Shown here piece after piece: positions 1 to 7,544 of a stretch of 13,771 nt of DNA; position 1 is the stretch's first letter; each line of letters opens with the position of its first letter. Location: the NCBI GenBank assembly GCA_030378125.1, contig JAUCGN010000026.1:1-13771 (forward strand). The letters are read 5' to 3'. A model generated the notes under the pieces. The model was not told the origin of the DNA. It did not search any database and was given only the letters and a program-made list of their open reading frames with translations. The stretch comes from Thiotrichales bacterium HSG1 (GTDB lineage Bacteria > Pseudomonadota > Gammaproteobacteria > Beggiatoales > Beggiatoaceae). The position numbers were made by a program, and so were the translations under genes.

Positions 1-126
1 ATGGGAGGAATCCTAAATTTACGCAAACTTGGTATTTTGTAAGGAACATGAAGAGCTGGATGAAGCGAGAGTTTCACGTCCAGTTCTGTGAGAGCCTTTG
101 GGGGAAGTTCCCAAGGGCTACTCGAC
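1..126 (+). mobile_element. Group II intron, 3' end (domains V and VI), 5' part outside window
   Basis: Seen: positions 53-86 form a 34-nt domain V. The basal stem runs GAGCTGGA (with the AGC catalytic triad) against TCCAGTTC, and the distal stem GAAGC/GTTTC is capped by a GAGA (GNRA) tetraloop, with the usual bulge on the 3' side. Domain VI follows at 90-123: GAG and AGCCTTTGGG pair with CCCAAGGGCT and CTC, leaving A120 unpaired. A120 is the expected branch-point adenosine, and the intron would end in the required AY dinucleotide (A125-C126), so the 3' splice site is placed after 126. A short frame ending in TAA at 40-42 could be the tail of the maturase, but too little is present to tell. 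The domain V fold is characteristic; the intron class is not determined. Confidence 0.85.
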
Positions 127-132
127 CATGGT

Positions 133-741
133 TCAATTTTCACACCATGAACCACGTTTTTCATTACCTGTATAAAAGCGACCATAGTTATTTTCTATTA
201 TCAGTTTGGCTAAATTTTTTCCATCAACAAGAACATCGGCAGCAATTCGGAAATATTTATCACGTTTAAGGTTATGTAATTCTATATTTTTGGCATCATG
301 TAATTGTTTGGAGGTAAATTGTTTAGCTTGTTGAGCTTTATTTTTTTCAAAAGGACATTTGCCATTTATTTCTGGTGTATCAACACCCCGTAATCTAATT
401 GAGATTTCTGACAAAATCGGTGGCCATCCTGTTATATTGATTTTAAAAGTATCTCCATCATAAACACTAACTAATTCATCAACTAATACGTAGTTATTCT
501 CTTTCTCAATACTTGTTATGTTATTGATAATAAATTGTAGAGGTTCTTCAGTTAAGGATAATTGTTCCATATTTACTTCAAATTGATGATTTTCCCCAAG
601 TTCTGGGACATTAACACATGGTATGTGAAGTTTACCATCCAATGAATATGTGGCTCTGCAATCTGAAAAATCTTGAGCTAAAACAGTTGTGAACATACAA
701 AATACTAAAATACCTAAAATTCTAAAATTTCTTATAATCAT
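133..741 (-). CDS. Exported thermonuclease-like (SNase/TNase family) nuclease
   Basis: A 202-residue protein with a signal peptide (about 1-22, hydrophobic core ILGILVFCMFTTVLA, cleavage before QDFSDC). An uncharacterised segment with cysteines at 28 and 42 follows, then an SNase-like domain at about 88-200. The family's active-site residues are present: DGDT (D97), R116 and D121/E124 in the IRLRGVDTPE block, and R165 after RDKY. The end SWCEN matches the usual family C-terminus, so the gene is not truncated by the adjacent intron. The protein should cleave DNA and/or RNA, calcium-dependent in the family, in the periplasm or outside the cell. The start at 741 was chosen because it gives a proper signal peptide and follows AAAGG; a start at 819 would overlap the upstream gene and translate a repeat array. 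It lies 62 bases downstream of the NACHT gene on the same strand, probably co-transcribed. Confidence 0.87.
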   Translation of the reverse strand: MIIRNFRILGILVFCMFTTVLAQDFSDCRATYSLDGKLHIPCVNVPELGENHQFEVNMEQLSLTEEPLQFIINNITSIEKENNYVLVDELVSVYDGDTFKINITGWPPILSEISIRLRGVDTPEINGKCPFEKNKAQQAKQFTSKQLHDAKNIELHNLKRDKYFRIAADVLVDGKNLAKLIIENNYGRFYTGNEKRGSWCEN

Positions 742-750
742 AGTGCCTTT

Positions 751-786
751 ATCCTGAAAATCCTTAAATCCTGTTAATCCTGATTC
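751..786. repeat. Short ATCCT-type tandem repeat array
   Basis: Four copies of ATCCT(G/T)(A/T) start at 751, 760, 768 and 777, spaced 9, 8 and 9 bases apart, between the stop of the NACHT gene and the chosen start of the nuclease gene. Similar arrays of AATCCTG-like units occur between genes in some bacterial genomes (from memory). The function is unknown. Its presence argues that the in-frame stretch upstream of 741 is not coding. Confidence 0.6.
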
Positions 787-803
787 TAACCCTACATGGC
801 TTT

Positions 804-2759
804 TTATTTTTTCTGCCATTTCTCCGCTAAATGTTCTAAAAACATGCGATGAATGAAGACATAAGAACCACCAACTTTTTTGAGGAATATTAGTTTGCTA
901 CTTGCGTCTAAAAAACGCACCAAGTTAAATGGAGTATAACCTTCTAAAAATAGGACTAATCGGAGGATGTAATGTTGAATAACAGCTTCGCCGCCAAACT
1001 GACTGAAACCAATAGCTAAAATTCCAAAAAATAAAAACAATATAAAGCTGAACCAATTAGCCACTGGAAAACCAGCAGTCAGCAAGCCAAGCCACATTAC
1101 AATTCCAGCAAACATTCCAGACGGTATACCAAAATGCAGAGTATTTTGCCATGAAACAACAATCCCTTGATTAACTACAGTTTTATTATTAGGAATTTGA
1201 TTTTCTAAACCTGCGTCTATAAAACCGAAAAGCAGACCTATAAATAGACCTATAATCAGACCAATAAACGGACTGAAAGAAAAGCTTACAATCAAAGCGA
1301 TAAACAGACTGGAAGAAAGCCCCCTAGACAAAGCTTCTTTTACAGCATTTTGACGAAATTTTTTCCAAGACCAGCCCAATGTTTCCATAGTTCCAATGTT
1401 ATCAGTATAGTAGCCTATTAAAAAGAATGTAATCACTCCAAAACTAACACTTATATAAAGTGGATTTCCCATTAAATCCCAAAGACCACCAATAAACACT
1501 CCCCAAAATAATCCAACCAACAATCTATAACTCCAAGGACTAGCTGCCCAATCAGGTTGCAAGTTTTCAACTAAAAAAATAGTTTCACCCTTATTTTGTA
1601 ATCTATCGGCTAACCAAGACAAATAATGGACAGTTTTTTCCTTGGAATAGAGTTTTTTCTCAGTGGGTCGATGCTCAAACATACTGTCAATATAACGGTC
1701 AAACAAAGCTCGCCGTTTAGAAGTCACATTAGCTGAATCAGCAACAATATCGCTGGCATTTTCATAAGCCAAACTCATGATAGACAACATTAAAGGCGTT
1801 TCTGCTAACTCCCGCATTGCATCATCCTGCCGTAATAACTGTTGCAAAGCTGCCAATTGCTTTCCACCAGCATCCATATAACCAAAAATTTGTGCCTCTG
1901 TCAACGGCAACAAACTAATAGCAGCATCCAACTGTAAACGACTGCCCAACTCCTCATATTCCGCAGTACGACAACACACAGCAATACCACTCAAGCCAGT
2001 GCCAGCAATAAACTTATTGATAGCCTCAACACAAGCCAGCCGTGCATTAGCCCGTACCTCATCCAACCCATCCAACAACGGCAAAATATTATTATGTTCA
2101 GCAAACCAAGCAGCACTGACATCTTTTGGCATCCGATATTTTGACTGCAACTCATCAATCATCCACTCCGTCAATGGCAACTGCTTATCAGCCCAACTAG
2201 CCAAATTAAAATATACTGGCACTGGCCGTTGTGCATCCAGCCGTTGCACCTCAATTAACGCTTGTGCCAATTCAAACAAAGTGGTGGTTTTACCAGCTCC
2301 CGGCTCTCCCAAAATTAATAAAGCTTTACTTGCTTCAGTTTGAAATACCTGCAAAATAGTTTCATCGGCTAACACTGCCCGATTTTCCTGATTTGGTCTA
2401 GTAATAACCAAACTCGAAGCCGGGATTACTTGACCGGGTTGTAGCTCTTTTCCCAAAGCAATCAACGCATTATGATGAATATTTGCTGCTAAAAAAGGCT
2501 TAACCCACTGAGATTCAACTATCTCACGCAACTGCTCCAATGGTTTTAATGTCGGCTTCTCAGAAGATTTTTTCCCCAACTCAATTACCCATAAAACTAA
2601 CTGAATAATCGCAACCAGCAAACCGATAGCAATAAATACTTCGTTTTGGATAAATAAACTAAGTAAATCATAGCCAAATAGCAAATCACCGATTAGCAAT
2701 AATGCAATCAGTGGTAAAACAACAGCTAAAGTAATTTTAAGTAAACGTTTATGTTTCAT
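804..2759 (-). CDS. Membrane-anchored NACHT (STAND) NTPase
   Basis: A 651-residue protein with two predicted membrane segments near the N-terminus (about 8-28 and 40-60). A NACHT NTPase core follows: P-loop GEPGAGKT at 151-158, Walker B ILPLLDGLDE at 225-234 with the doubled acidic pattern of NACHT, a sensor-type arginine in VCCRTAEY (R264) and the winged-helix proline in ETPLML (P322). About six further hydrophobic segments lie between 412 and 588, including a glycine-rich zipper (GLIIGLFIGLLFG). The end carries the FIHRMFLEHLA motif (635-645) that often follows NACHT helical domains. Family knowledge: STAND ATPases act as ligand-triggered switches, and several bacterial NACHT proteins are antiphage. 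No LRR, TPR, WD40 or TIR domain is seen, so the sensing and effector parts are not obvious. The 3'-adjacent exported nuclease may be its partner (inference). A weak GAGAAA lies 8 bases before the start. Confidence 0.85.
   Translation of the reverse strand: MKHKRLLKITLAVVLPLIALLLIGDLLFGYDLLSLFIQNEVFIAIGLLVAIIQLVLWVIELGKKSSEKPTLKPLEQLREIVESQWVKPFLAANIHHNALIALGKELQPGQVIPASSLVITRPNQENRAVLADETILQVFQTEASKALLILGEPGAGKTTTLFELAQALIEVQRLDAQRPVPVYFNLASWADKQLPLTEWMIDELQSKYRMPKDVSAAWFAEHNNILPLLDGLDEVRANARLACVEAINKFIAGTGLSGIAVCCRTAEYEELGSRLQLDAAISLLPLTEAQIFGYMDAGGKQLAALQQLLRQDDAMRELAETPLMLSIMSLAYENASDIVADSANVTSKRRALFDRYIDSMFEHRPTEKKLYSKEKTVHYLSWLADRLQNKGETIFLVENLQPDWAASPWSYRLLVGLFWGVFIGGLWDLMGNPLYISVSFGVITFFLIGYYTDNIGTMETLGWSWKKFRQNAVKEALSRGLSSSLFIALIVSFSFSPFIGLIIGLFIGLLFGFIDAGLENQIPNNKTVVNQGIVVSWQNTLHFGIPSGMFAGIVMWLGLLTAGFPVANWFSFILFLFFGILAIGFSQFGGEAVIQHYILRLVLFLEGYTPFNLVRFLDASSKLIFLKKVGGSYVFIHRMFLEHLAEKWQKK
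1234..1269. repeat. Three 12-bp tandem repeats inside the NACHT gene
   Basis: Three consecutive 12-mers read AGACCTATAAAT, AGACCTATAATC and AGACCAATAAAC. On the coding strand they specify the repeated G-L-x-I/F pattern of the glycine-rich membrane segment at about residues 497-509. Slippage at this array would change the length of the membrane helix in steps of four residues without breaking the frame. Confidence 0.65.
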
Positions 2760-2853
2760 AGATATTTCTCATTAAATTTCTTTCAAACTCACAAGCATGA
2801 TCAGCACAACGTAAAAATAGTTTACCTTTATCTATTATTAATGGAGAAGTCAC

Positions 2854-2859
2854 ATTATA
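2854..2859 (-). promoter_or_regulatory. Candidate -10 box for the NACHT-nuclease unit
   Basis: A perfect TATAAT on the minus strand lies 94 bases upstream of the NACHT start. No convincing -35 box is found 17 bases further upstream (the sequence there is TTCCCC-like). If used, the leader would be about 88 nt. Confidence 0.35.
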
Positions 2860-3005
2860 CTGAAATTATTAAATTTGGGGAAAATAGTTTTTTTTGTAAG
2901 ATTTCTAGGTAAAGTCAAAACCATGAAGCGTTCAAATAGATGGATGGTAGTCCTAAAATATAGGTGAATAGATGATAAATTATGGATAGTTTAGTAAATT
3001 CATAC

Positions 3006-3011
3006 TATAAT
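3006..3011 (+). promoter_or_regulatory. Candidate -10 box for the LRR-protein gene
   Basis: A perfect TATAAT lies 68 bases before the start codon of the secreted LRR protein. No good -35 hexamer was found. A second candidate, TATACT at 3051-3056, would leave a leader of only about 17 nt. GAGG at 3065-3068 serves as the ribosome-binding site. Confidence 0.3.
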
Positions 3012-3079
3012 ATCGTAAATCAATACATAATTTTTAGACTGCTAAATGAGTATACTAATGATTTGAGGTTATATAAATA

Positions 3080-6000
3080 ATGTTTAAACAAATTATATCA
3101 GTTATTTTCACAAGCATAATCATTTTACCGGTTTATGCTTCATTCAATGTTGAACCGATAAATTTGTCTAGTGATAAAGTAAACGTTCATGGTTATTTAC
3201 TAGATGTTGGCTCACTATCGACAGAACATATTATAAGTTATTGTTTAGTCGAACCAATTGATACAGATTTCTATTACCAAATTAGTTTGGAAGGTGTTAC
3301 ATGGGGAAACAATCTAACCTCAGAATCACTATCCGTTGAAAATGCTTCAGCCACCTTAGTTACCACTGGTTCAAAAGGTGATAATACGATAAAATTTTTA
3401 ATAAGCCCAGACGATAGTAGTATATCAACAGGAACTTGTTTGAATTTAGAACTCAAATCATTGTTGAATATACCTAAATCTGATGCGGGTACTGAATTTA
3501 GCATTCAAGCTACCCTCACTGCTGCACATATACCTGAATATACAGTAAATCCATCAAAAACAGCAAGTTTAGTAAAAATAATCAATTCTTGTTTTAATGT
3601 CACTGAGATTCCACAAGCTGAATGTTATGCTTTGGTAGAACTTTACAATGATACTGGTGGTAATGATTGGGTTGATGGTGACAAGTGGAATTTAATTAAC
3701 AATCCGTGCAGTTGGACAGGAGTTTATTGTACTGATAGATATGTAACGGCTATTGAAAGAGCTAATAAAAATTTAACTGGTTCCCTGCCAGATTTAAGAG
3801 CTTTAACTAAATTACAAAACCTTGATTTATCAGGAAATAAATTAACTGGTAATATTTCCAAACTATACAATTCTGCTAGTTTACAACAAGAATTTCGTAA
3901 TTTAATCAATATGAACTTGGCTAATAACCAATTGGATGGTGAAATCCCGCATATTATAAATAATTTCACTGGATTACAAATTATTGAACTACAAAATAAT
4001 CAATTAACAGGCAACATTCCACTAACTAACGCCATTAATAAATTAGAATATTTGGATTTGGGTTATAACAAACTGACGATAGCACAAGCAGACACTGATA
4101 TATACGAATTCATTACAAGTATAGATACTGATTGGGAAAATACCCAAACCATTCCACCAAATAATGTAAAAGCTACCGCAAAATCATCTACAGCTATAGA
4201 AATTACTTGGGAACCTATCGCTTATACCTCTGATACTGGTTATTATCAAATAAAATATTCAACTATTTCTGGTGTTTATGACTTAAAGAGTGAAACTGAA
4301 AGTAAGTCTGACCGGAGCATCACTATTTCTGATTTATCTCCAGCAACAAAATATTATTTTACAGTGAAAACAATCACTAAATCACATAGTGAGCAACAAA
4401 ATAATTTGATAAGTACAAGCACTGAAGAGGTTACCGGGTTAACACTTGGGATACCTATGATTGAAGTTTTGGATGCTGATGATAATATTGTTGGTGATAT
4501 TTTTAACCTAGGTGAAGTAGCGTTGAATGATGTTATTTCCAAGACTTTTACCGTAAAAGTTACTAACGATTCTTCCGTCAACCTATTTGGTTTAGCAACT
4601 GGTGGAATATTTACAGTTGAGGGAGAAATAACAAGCGGTATTACTACTTTAGACCAAGATGAATCTACAGCTTTTAACCAATTTACAACTTTTAGTATCA
4701 ATGTAGATACAACTAATGCTGGTATTTTTGAAGAACAAGTATCATTTCAATACAATAATCAAATTTATAGTTTTTCAATCATTGCCACAGTTAAACCAGA
4801 AACTACCCTTCCAACTCAGTTTTTTGACCCGGAACCAAACAGCCAATTAAACATAGATAGCAGTGAATTAGGTAATCCTTCTACCACTATAAATATATTA
4901 CAAAACATTGAAATTACAGATATATTTTCTGATAAAGGGTTTTCTGTCAATGTAGACTCAGATATTATAACAATCCAATGTAATTTAACTGAAACTGGAA
5001 TTTTGGAGAGTATCTTGGAGATTAATTATCTGGTTGAAGAAGAAGTTCAAAAAGCACAATATCCTTTAGTTTGTAAGTATACCAGTAGTGAAAAAGGCCC
5101 AGTAATATTTGTTAATCCTTCTCCTGATGCAACTCTGGTAATGGATGCTAAAGCCGGAAATTCTACTACAGCTTATATAAAAATATCTAATAGTGGTGAC
5201 AAAACTCTTAAAATAAATGTAACTGTTGACAATGAAGTTTTTCAAGTAAATGATTCTACAATTTTGGTTGATGACAAAGCTCATACTTTGCAAATACAGT
5301 GTACCCCTGCGGAAGAAAAAAAGTACACTGCAACTTTGACTATAACTACTAACGATCCAAATCAAGAACAGATAACTTATGAATTGATATGTACTGGTAC
5401 CAAAGCTAATGAAAAAGGTCCAATTTACAGTTCCGATGCTGATGATACTCTAACGATGGATTCTCAGGTAGGAAATTTTGTTACTAGTTTTATAGAAATA
5501 TCCAATATTGGCGACAAAGTTCTTGAAATAGAAGCAAATATTGACAGTAAGCTTTTTCAAATAGATAGTTCTACGATTTTGGTTGATGACAAATCTCATA
5601 CTTTACAAATACAGTGTACCCCTGCGGAAGAAAAAAAATACACTGCAACTTTGACTATAACTACTAACGATCCAAACCAAGAACAGATAACTTATGAATT
5701 GATATGCACAGGTACCAAAGCTAGTGAAAAAGGTCCAATTTATAGTTCTGATTTTGGCGATACATTAAAGATGGAAGCTAAGGTAGGGAGTTCTGCCACC
5801 GATTCTATAAAAATACTTAATATTGGTGATAAAGCACTTGAAATAAAAGCAACTATTGACAATAGGGTTTTTCGAGTAGATAACTCTCTAATCTCGATTG
5901 ATGATAAACCTTACATCTTAGAAATACGCTGTACTCCCAAAGAAGAGAAAGAATACACTGCCACTTTAACTATAACTACTAATAATTCAGACCAAAAACA

Positions 6001-7336
6001 GATAAATTATACTGTGAAATGTACTGCTATCAGTGATCCAATTATTGTTGAAAACTTCAGCGTTAGCGGCAATATCCAAACTAGAATAGGAATGTCTGGA
6101 AAAGACCTAATTATAGATGCTCCAGAGAGCTTTACACTGACCGGACAGATTAAACCCGCTCCTAAACATATTGAACAACTAGCTGATATAATTGTTATTT
6201 ACTATTGGAAAGCAGTTAATAATGAATCTTCCCTAACTATTCCTATTACAGTTCATCGCCAAAAACGATTACTAAAAAACATAGAGATAACTTTGTTTGA
6301 AGGTTCTGTTATTAACATGGTAGGTAGGTTTGAGGTTGAATTTGGTTATCGTACCAATGATGGAAAAGAGTTTATTGATGAAATTGCTACATTAGAAATA
6401 AAACCAAATCAACCACCAACAACAATTAACTTATCCATTAAAACTGATAAAAACAAATTAATTGGAACCCTTTCTACCGTTGATTCTGATCAGGGAGATA
6501 GCTTTGTCTATAGTCTGATTAATTTCAATAACTATTTCAAAATTCAAGATAATAAATTATATGTAACTGATTTTATGCCACAATTTAAAGCAGTTCAAAT
6601 TGTCAGTGATACTAGTTTTGAAAATACTTACCCAGTTAAAATTCAAACTACAGATTCTAGTGGAACATACACTCAAAAGGAGTTTATCATTCAATTTGTT
6701 GTAGCTGAAAAATTGCCCACTATTCATCTAACCAAAAAATCAGTATCAGAGAACTATCGTGGTATCGTTGGTAAAGTTTGGACTGATACGCCAAATCATG
6801 AGTTTGAACTGTTAGAAAATGAATATTTTTGGTTGGATGATTTAGATATATTAAGGGTCAAACAACCATTGGATTTTGAAACCAGTTCTACTCATGAAAT
6901 CACAATTAATGACACTAGTGTTTTCAAGATAAAAGTTGACAATACAATTGATGCTACTGTACATGGTAAAATATATGATAAGATTGATGATTTTATAAAA
7001 ACTACTGATTTGTCAGAAGTGAAAATCCAGCTTATCCCAGATGTTGAACATTGGACAAAATTTGCAATTGAGGCAGATATTTTAGCTGTTGTGATACATG
7101 AAATTGAGGAACAAACAAACGCTTTTATATTGAACGGTGATGTTTGGCAGAAATGGGATGGTTTAAATTTACCGCCGCTTACTCGTTTAACATTGGAAAA
7201 ACAACATGATTTGGAATTATTTGAGTCAGCACCATTTATGGATGGAAAATTACAAGTCTATGCTGGTTATCGTTTAGATAATGGACAACTGATTTACGAT
7301 CCAAAACCGGTTATTATTGAAATGGTTATGCAATAA
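3080..7336 (+). CDS. Large secreted LRR / Fn3 / choice-of-anchor-D / cadherin-like surface protein
   Basis: A 1418-residue protein with a signal peptide (about 1-20, ending VYA). A beta-rich N-terminal part (21-170) is followed by a plant-type LRR N-cap (about 171-218, ALVELYNDTGGNDW and PCSWTGVYC) and about four LRRs (225-333, e.g. LQNLDLSGNKLTGNI). An Fn3-like domain spans about 357-451, and a choice-of-anchor-D/ASH-like domain about 458-571. Another related beta domain (575-667) precedes three tandem copies of a roughly 105-residue unit, each starting EKGP (671-777, 778-882, 883-985). Cadherin-like segments (about 1110-1208 and 1213-1287) and a C-terminal beta region ending AGYRLDNGQLIYDPKP follow. 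No catalytic motif, membrane anchor or sorting signal is evident. The likely role is extracellular adhesion or ligand binding (inference). Start chosen for the signal peptide and GAGG 11 bases upstream. No export system is encoded next to it. Confidence 0.8.
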   Translation: MFKQIISVIFTSIIILPVYASFNVEPINLSSDKVNVHGYLLDVGSLSTEHIISYCLVEPIDTDFYYQISLEGVTWGNNLTSESLSVENASATLVTTGSKGDNTIKFLISPDDSSISTGTCLNLELKSLLNIPKSDAGTEFSIQATLTAAHIPEYTVNPSKTASLVKIINSCFNVTEIPQAECYALVELYNDTGGNDWVDGDKWNLINNPCSWTGVYCTDRYVTAIERANKNLTGSLPDLRALTKLQNLDLSGNKLTGNISKLYNSASLQQEFRNLINMNLANNQLDGEIPHIINNFTGLQIIELQNNQLTGNIPLTNAINKLEYLDLGYNKLTIAQADTDIYEFITSIDTDWENTQTIPPNNVKATAKSSTAIEITWEPIAYTSDTGYYQIKYSTISGVYDLKSETESKSDRSITISDLSPATKYYFTVKTITKSHSEQQNNLISTSTEEVTGLTLGIPMIEVLDADDNIVGDIFNLGEVALNDVISKTFTVKVTNDSSVNLFGLATGGIFTVEGEITSGITTLDQDESTAFNQFTTFSINVDTTNAGIFEEQVSFQYNNQIYSFSIIATVKPETTLPTQFFDPEPNSQLNIDSSELGNPSTTINILQNIEITDIFSDKGFSVNVDSDIITIQCNLTETGILESILEINYLVEEEVQKAQYPLVCKYTSSEKGPVIFVNPSPDATLVMDAKAGNSTTAYIKISNSGDKTLKINVTVDNEVFQVNDSTILVDDKAHTLQIQCTPAEEKKYTATLTITTNDPNQEQITYELICTGTKANEKGPIYSSDADDTLTMDSQVGNFVTSFIEISNIGDKVLEIEANIDSKLFQIDSSTILVDDKSHTLQIQCTPAEEKKYTATLTITTNDPNQEQITYELICTGTKASEKGPIYSSDFGDTLKMEAKVGSSATDSIKILNIGDKALEIKATIDNRVFRVDNSLISIDDKPYILEIRCTPKEEKEYTATLTITTNNSDQKQINYTVKCTAISDPIIVENFSVSGNIQTRIGMSGKDLIIDAPESFTLTGQIKPAPKHIEQLADIIVIYYWKAVNNESSLTIPITVHRQKRLLKNIEITLFEGSVINMVGRFEVEFGYRTNDGKEFIDEIATLEIKPNQPPTTINLSIKTDKNKLIGTLSTVDSDQGDSFVYSLINFNNYFKIQDNKLYVTDFMPQFKAVQIVSDTSFENTYPVKIQTTDSSGTYTQKEFIIQFVVAEKLPTIHLTKKSVSENYRGIVGKVWTDTPNHEFELLENEYFWLDDLDILRVKQPLDFETSSTHEITINDTSVFKIKVDNTIDATVHGKIYDKIDDFIKTTDLSEVKIQLIPDVEHWTKFAIEADILAVVIHEIEEQTNAFILNGDVWQKWDGLNLPPLTRLTLEKQHDLELFESAPFMDGKLQVYAGYRLDNGQLIYDPKPVIIEMVMQ
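5254..5755 (+). repeat. Near-identical internal tandem duplication (315-bp period)
   Basis: The tract at about 5254-5440 recurs at about 5569-5755 with very few differences. It encodes, for example, STILVDDK, then TLQIQCTPAEEKKYTATL and TITTNDPNQEQITYELICTG. The offset is 315 bp (105 codons), so the frame is kept. The first half of each unit is far more diverged, which points to recent duplication or local gene conversion of only part of the repeat. A third, clearly older copy follows. Confidence 0.85.
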
Positions 7337-7340
7337 ATTT

Positions 7341-7460
7341 GGTAGTCTTGAAAAAATGGTGTTGTATAAAAATATTAAGGAAAAATAATTAGTTATCTAA
7401 CTTACAACTCAAAAAACATTCAACATTATTTTGTACAACACCACTTTATTCAGGACTACC
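7341..7460. mobile_element. MITE-like palindromic element with about 31-bp terminal inverted repeats
   Basis: The left end (7341-7371, starting GGTAGTCTTGAA) and right end (7429-7460, reverse complement starting GGTAGTCCTGAA) match at about 28 of 32 positions with one gap, sharing TGGTGTTGTA further in. The 57-base centre has no coding content. The element begins four bases after the LRR gene stop, and its right border touches a toxin-gene fragment. No target-site duplication is visible. Transcribed from either side it would fold into a long hairpin, so it may also serve as a bidirectional terminator for the two convergent genes. A non-autonomous transposable element is the preferred reading. 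Confidence 0.65.
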
Positions 7461-7544
7461 TAAACTTCCAACCAATTTTTCATATGGTGGTGGATTTTGA
7501 AACGGGTCTTTTTTTATAATTTCAATTAATTCTCTCAACAGATT
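7461..7544 (-). pseudogene. Fragment of a Txe/YoeB-family toxin gene
   Basis: On the minus strand, the frame through 7544-7461 reads LLRELIEIIKKDPFQNPPPY followed by EKLVGSL. This closely resembles the middle of Txe/YoeB addiction-module toxins (LIEIIKKDPFQNPPPYEKLVG-DLKG-YSRRIN, from memory). It stops matching exactly where the MITE-like element begins, after which four residues and a TAA come from the element. The N-terminal third, the catalytic YSRRIN/HRLVY part and any antitoxin gene are missing, so it cannot be functional. It lies directly downstream of the EF-G-like gene. Confidence 0.6.

Larger units (their letters stand above)
2760..3079. other. Divergent intergenic region (320 bp)
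   Basis: This separates the NACHT gene (minus) from the LRR gene (plus). It is very AT-rich. It holds a minus-strand TATAAT at 2854-2859, a plus-strand TATAAT at 3006-3011 and a TATACT at 3051-3056. It also contains most of a 34-codon minus-strand frame (2749-2853, GTG start, overlapping the NACHT start) that is not recognised and would begin on top of the candidate -10 box. No RNA gene or terminator was recognised. Confidence 0.6.

Noticed and set aside
48..269. 73-codon plus-strand open frame at the left edge
   Set aside because: It runs through intron domains V and VI and then antisense to the nuclease gene; the structured RNA explains the sequence better.
742..819. 26-residue N-terminal extension of the nuclease
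   Set aside because: It is encoded by the ATCCT repeat array, overlaps the NACHT stop and would bury a good signal peptide. The ATG at 741 has AAAGG upstream.
1999..2343. Plus-strand open frame of 114 codons
   Set aside because: Antisense shadow of the NACHT core, with no supporting start signals or family resemblance.
2946..2954. GGTAGTCCT upstream of the LRR gene, matching the MITE end and inverted to its right border
   Set aside because: Only nine bases match convincingly and similarity fades afterwards; such a match is expected by chance at this window size.
5066..5365. Minus-strand open frames inside the LRR gene (this and similar ones at 3274-3504, 3724-3969 and 4354-4701)
   Set aside because: Shadow frames opposite a long, clearly coding gene.
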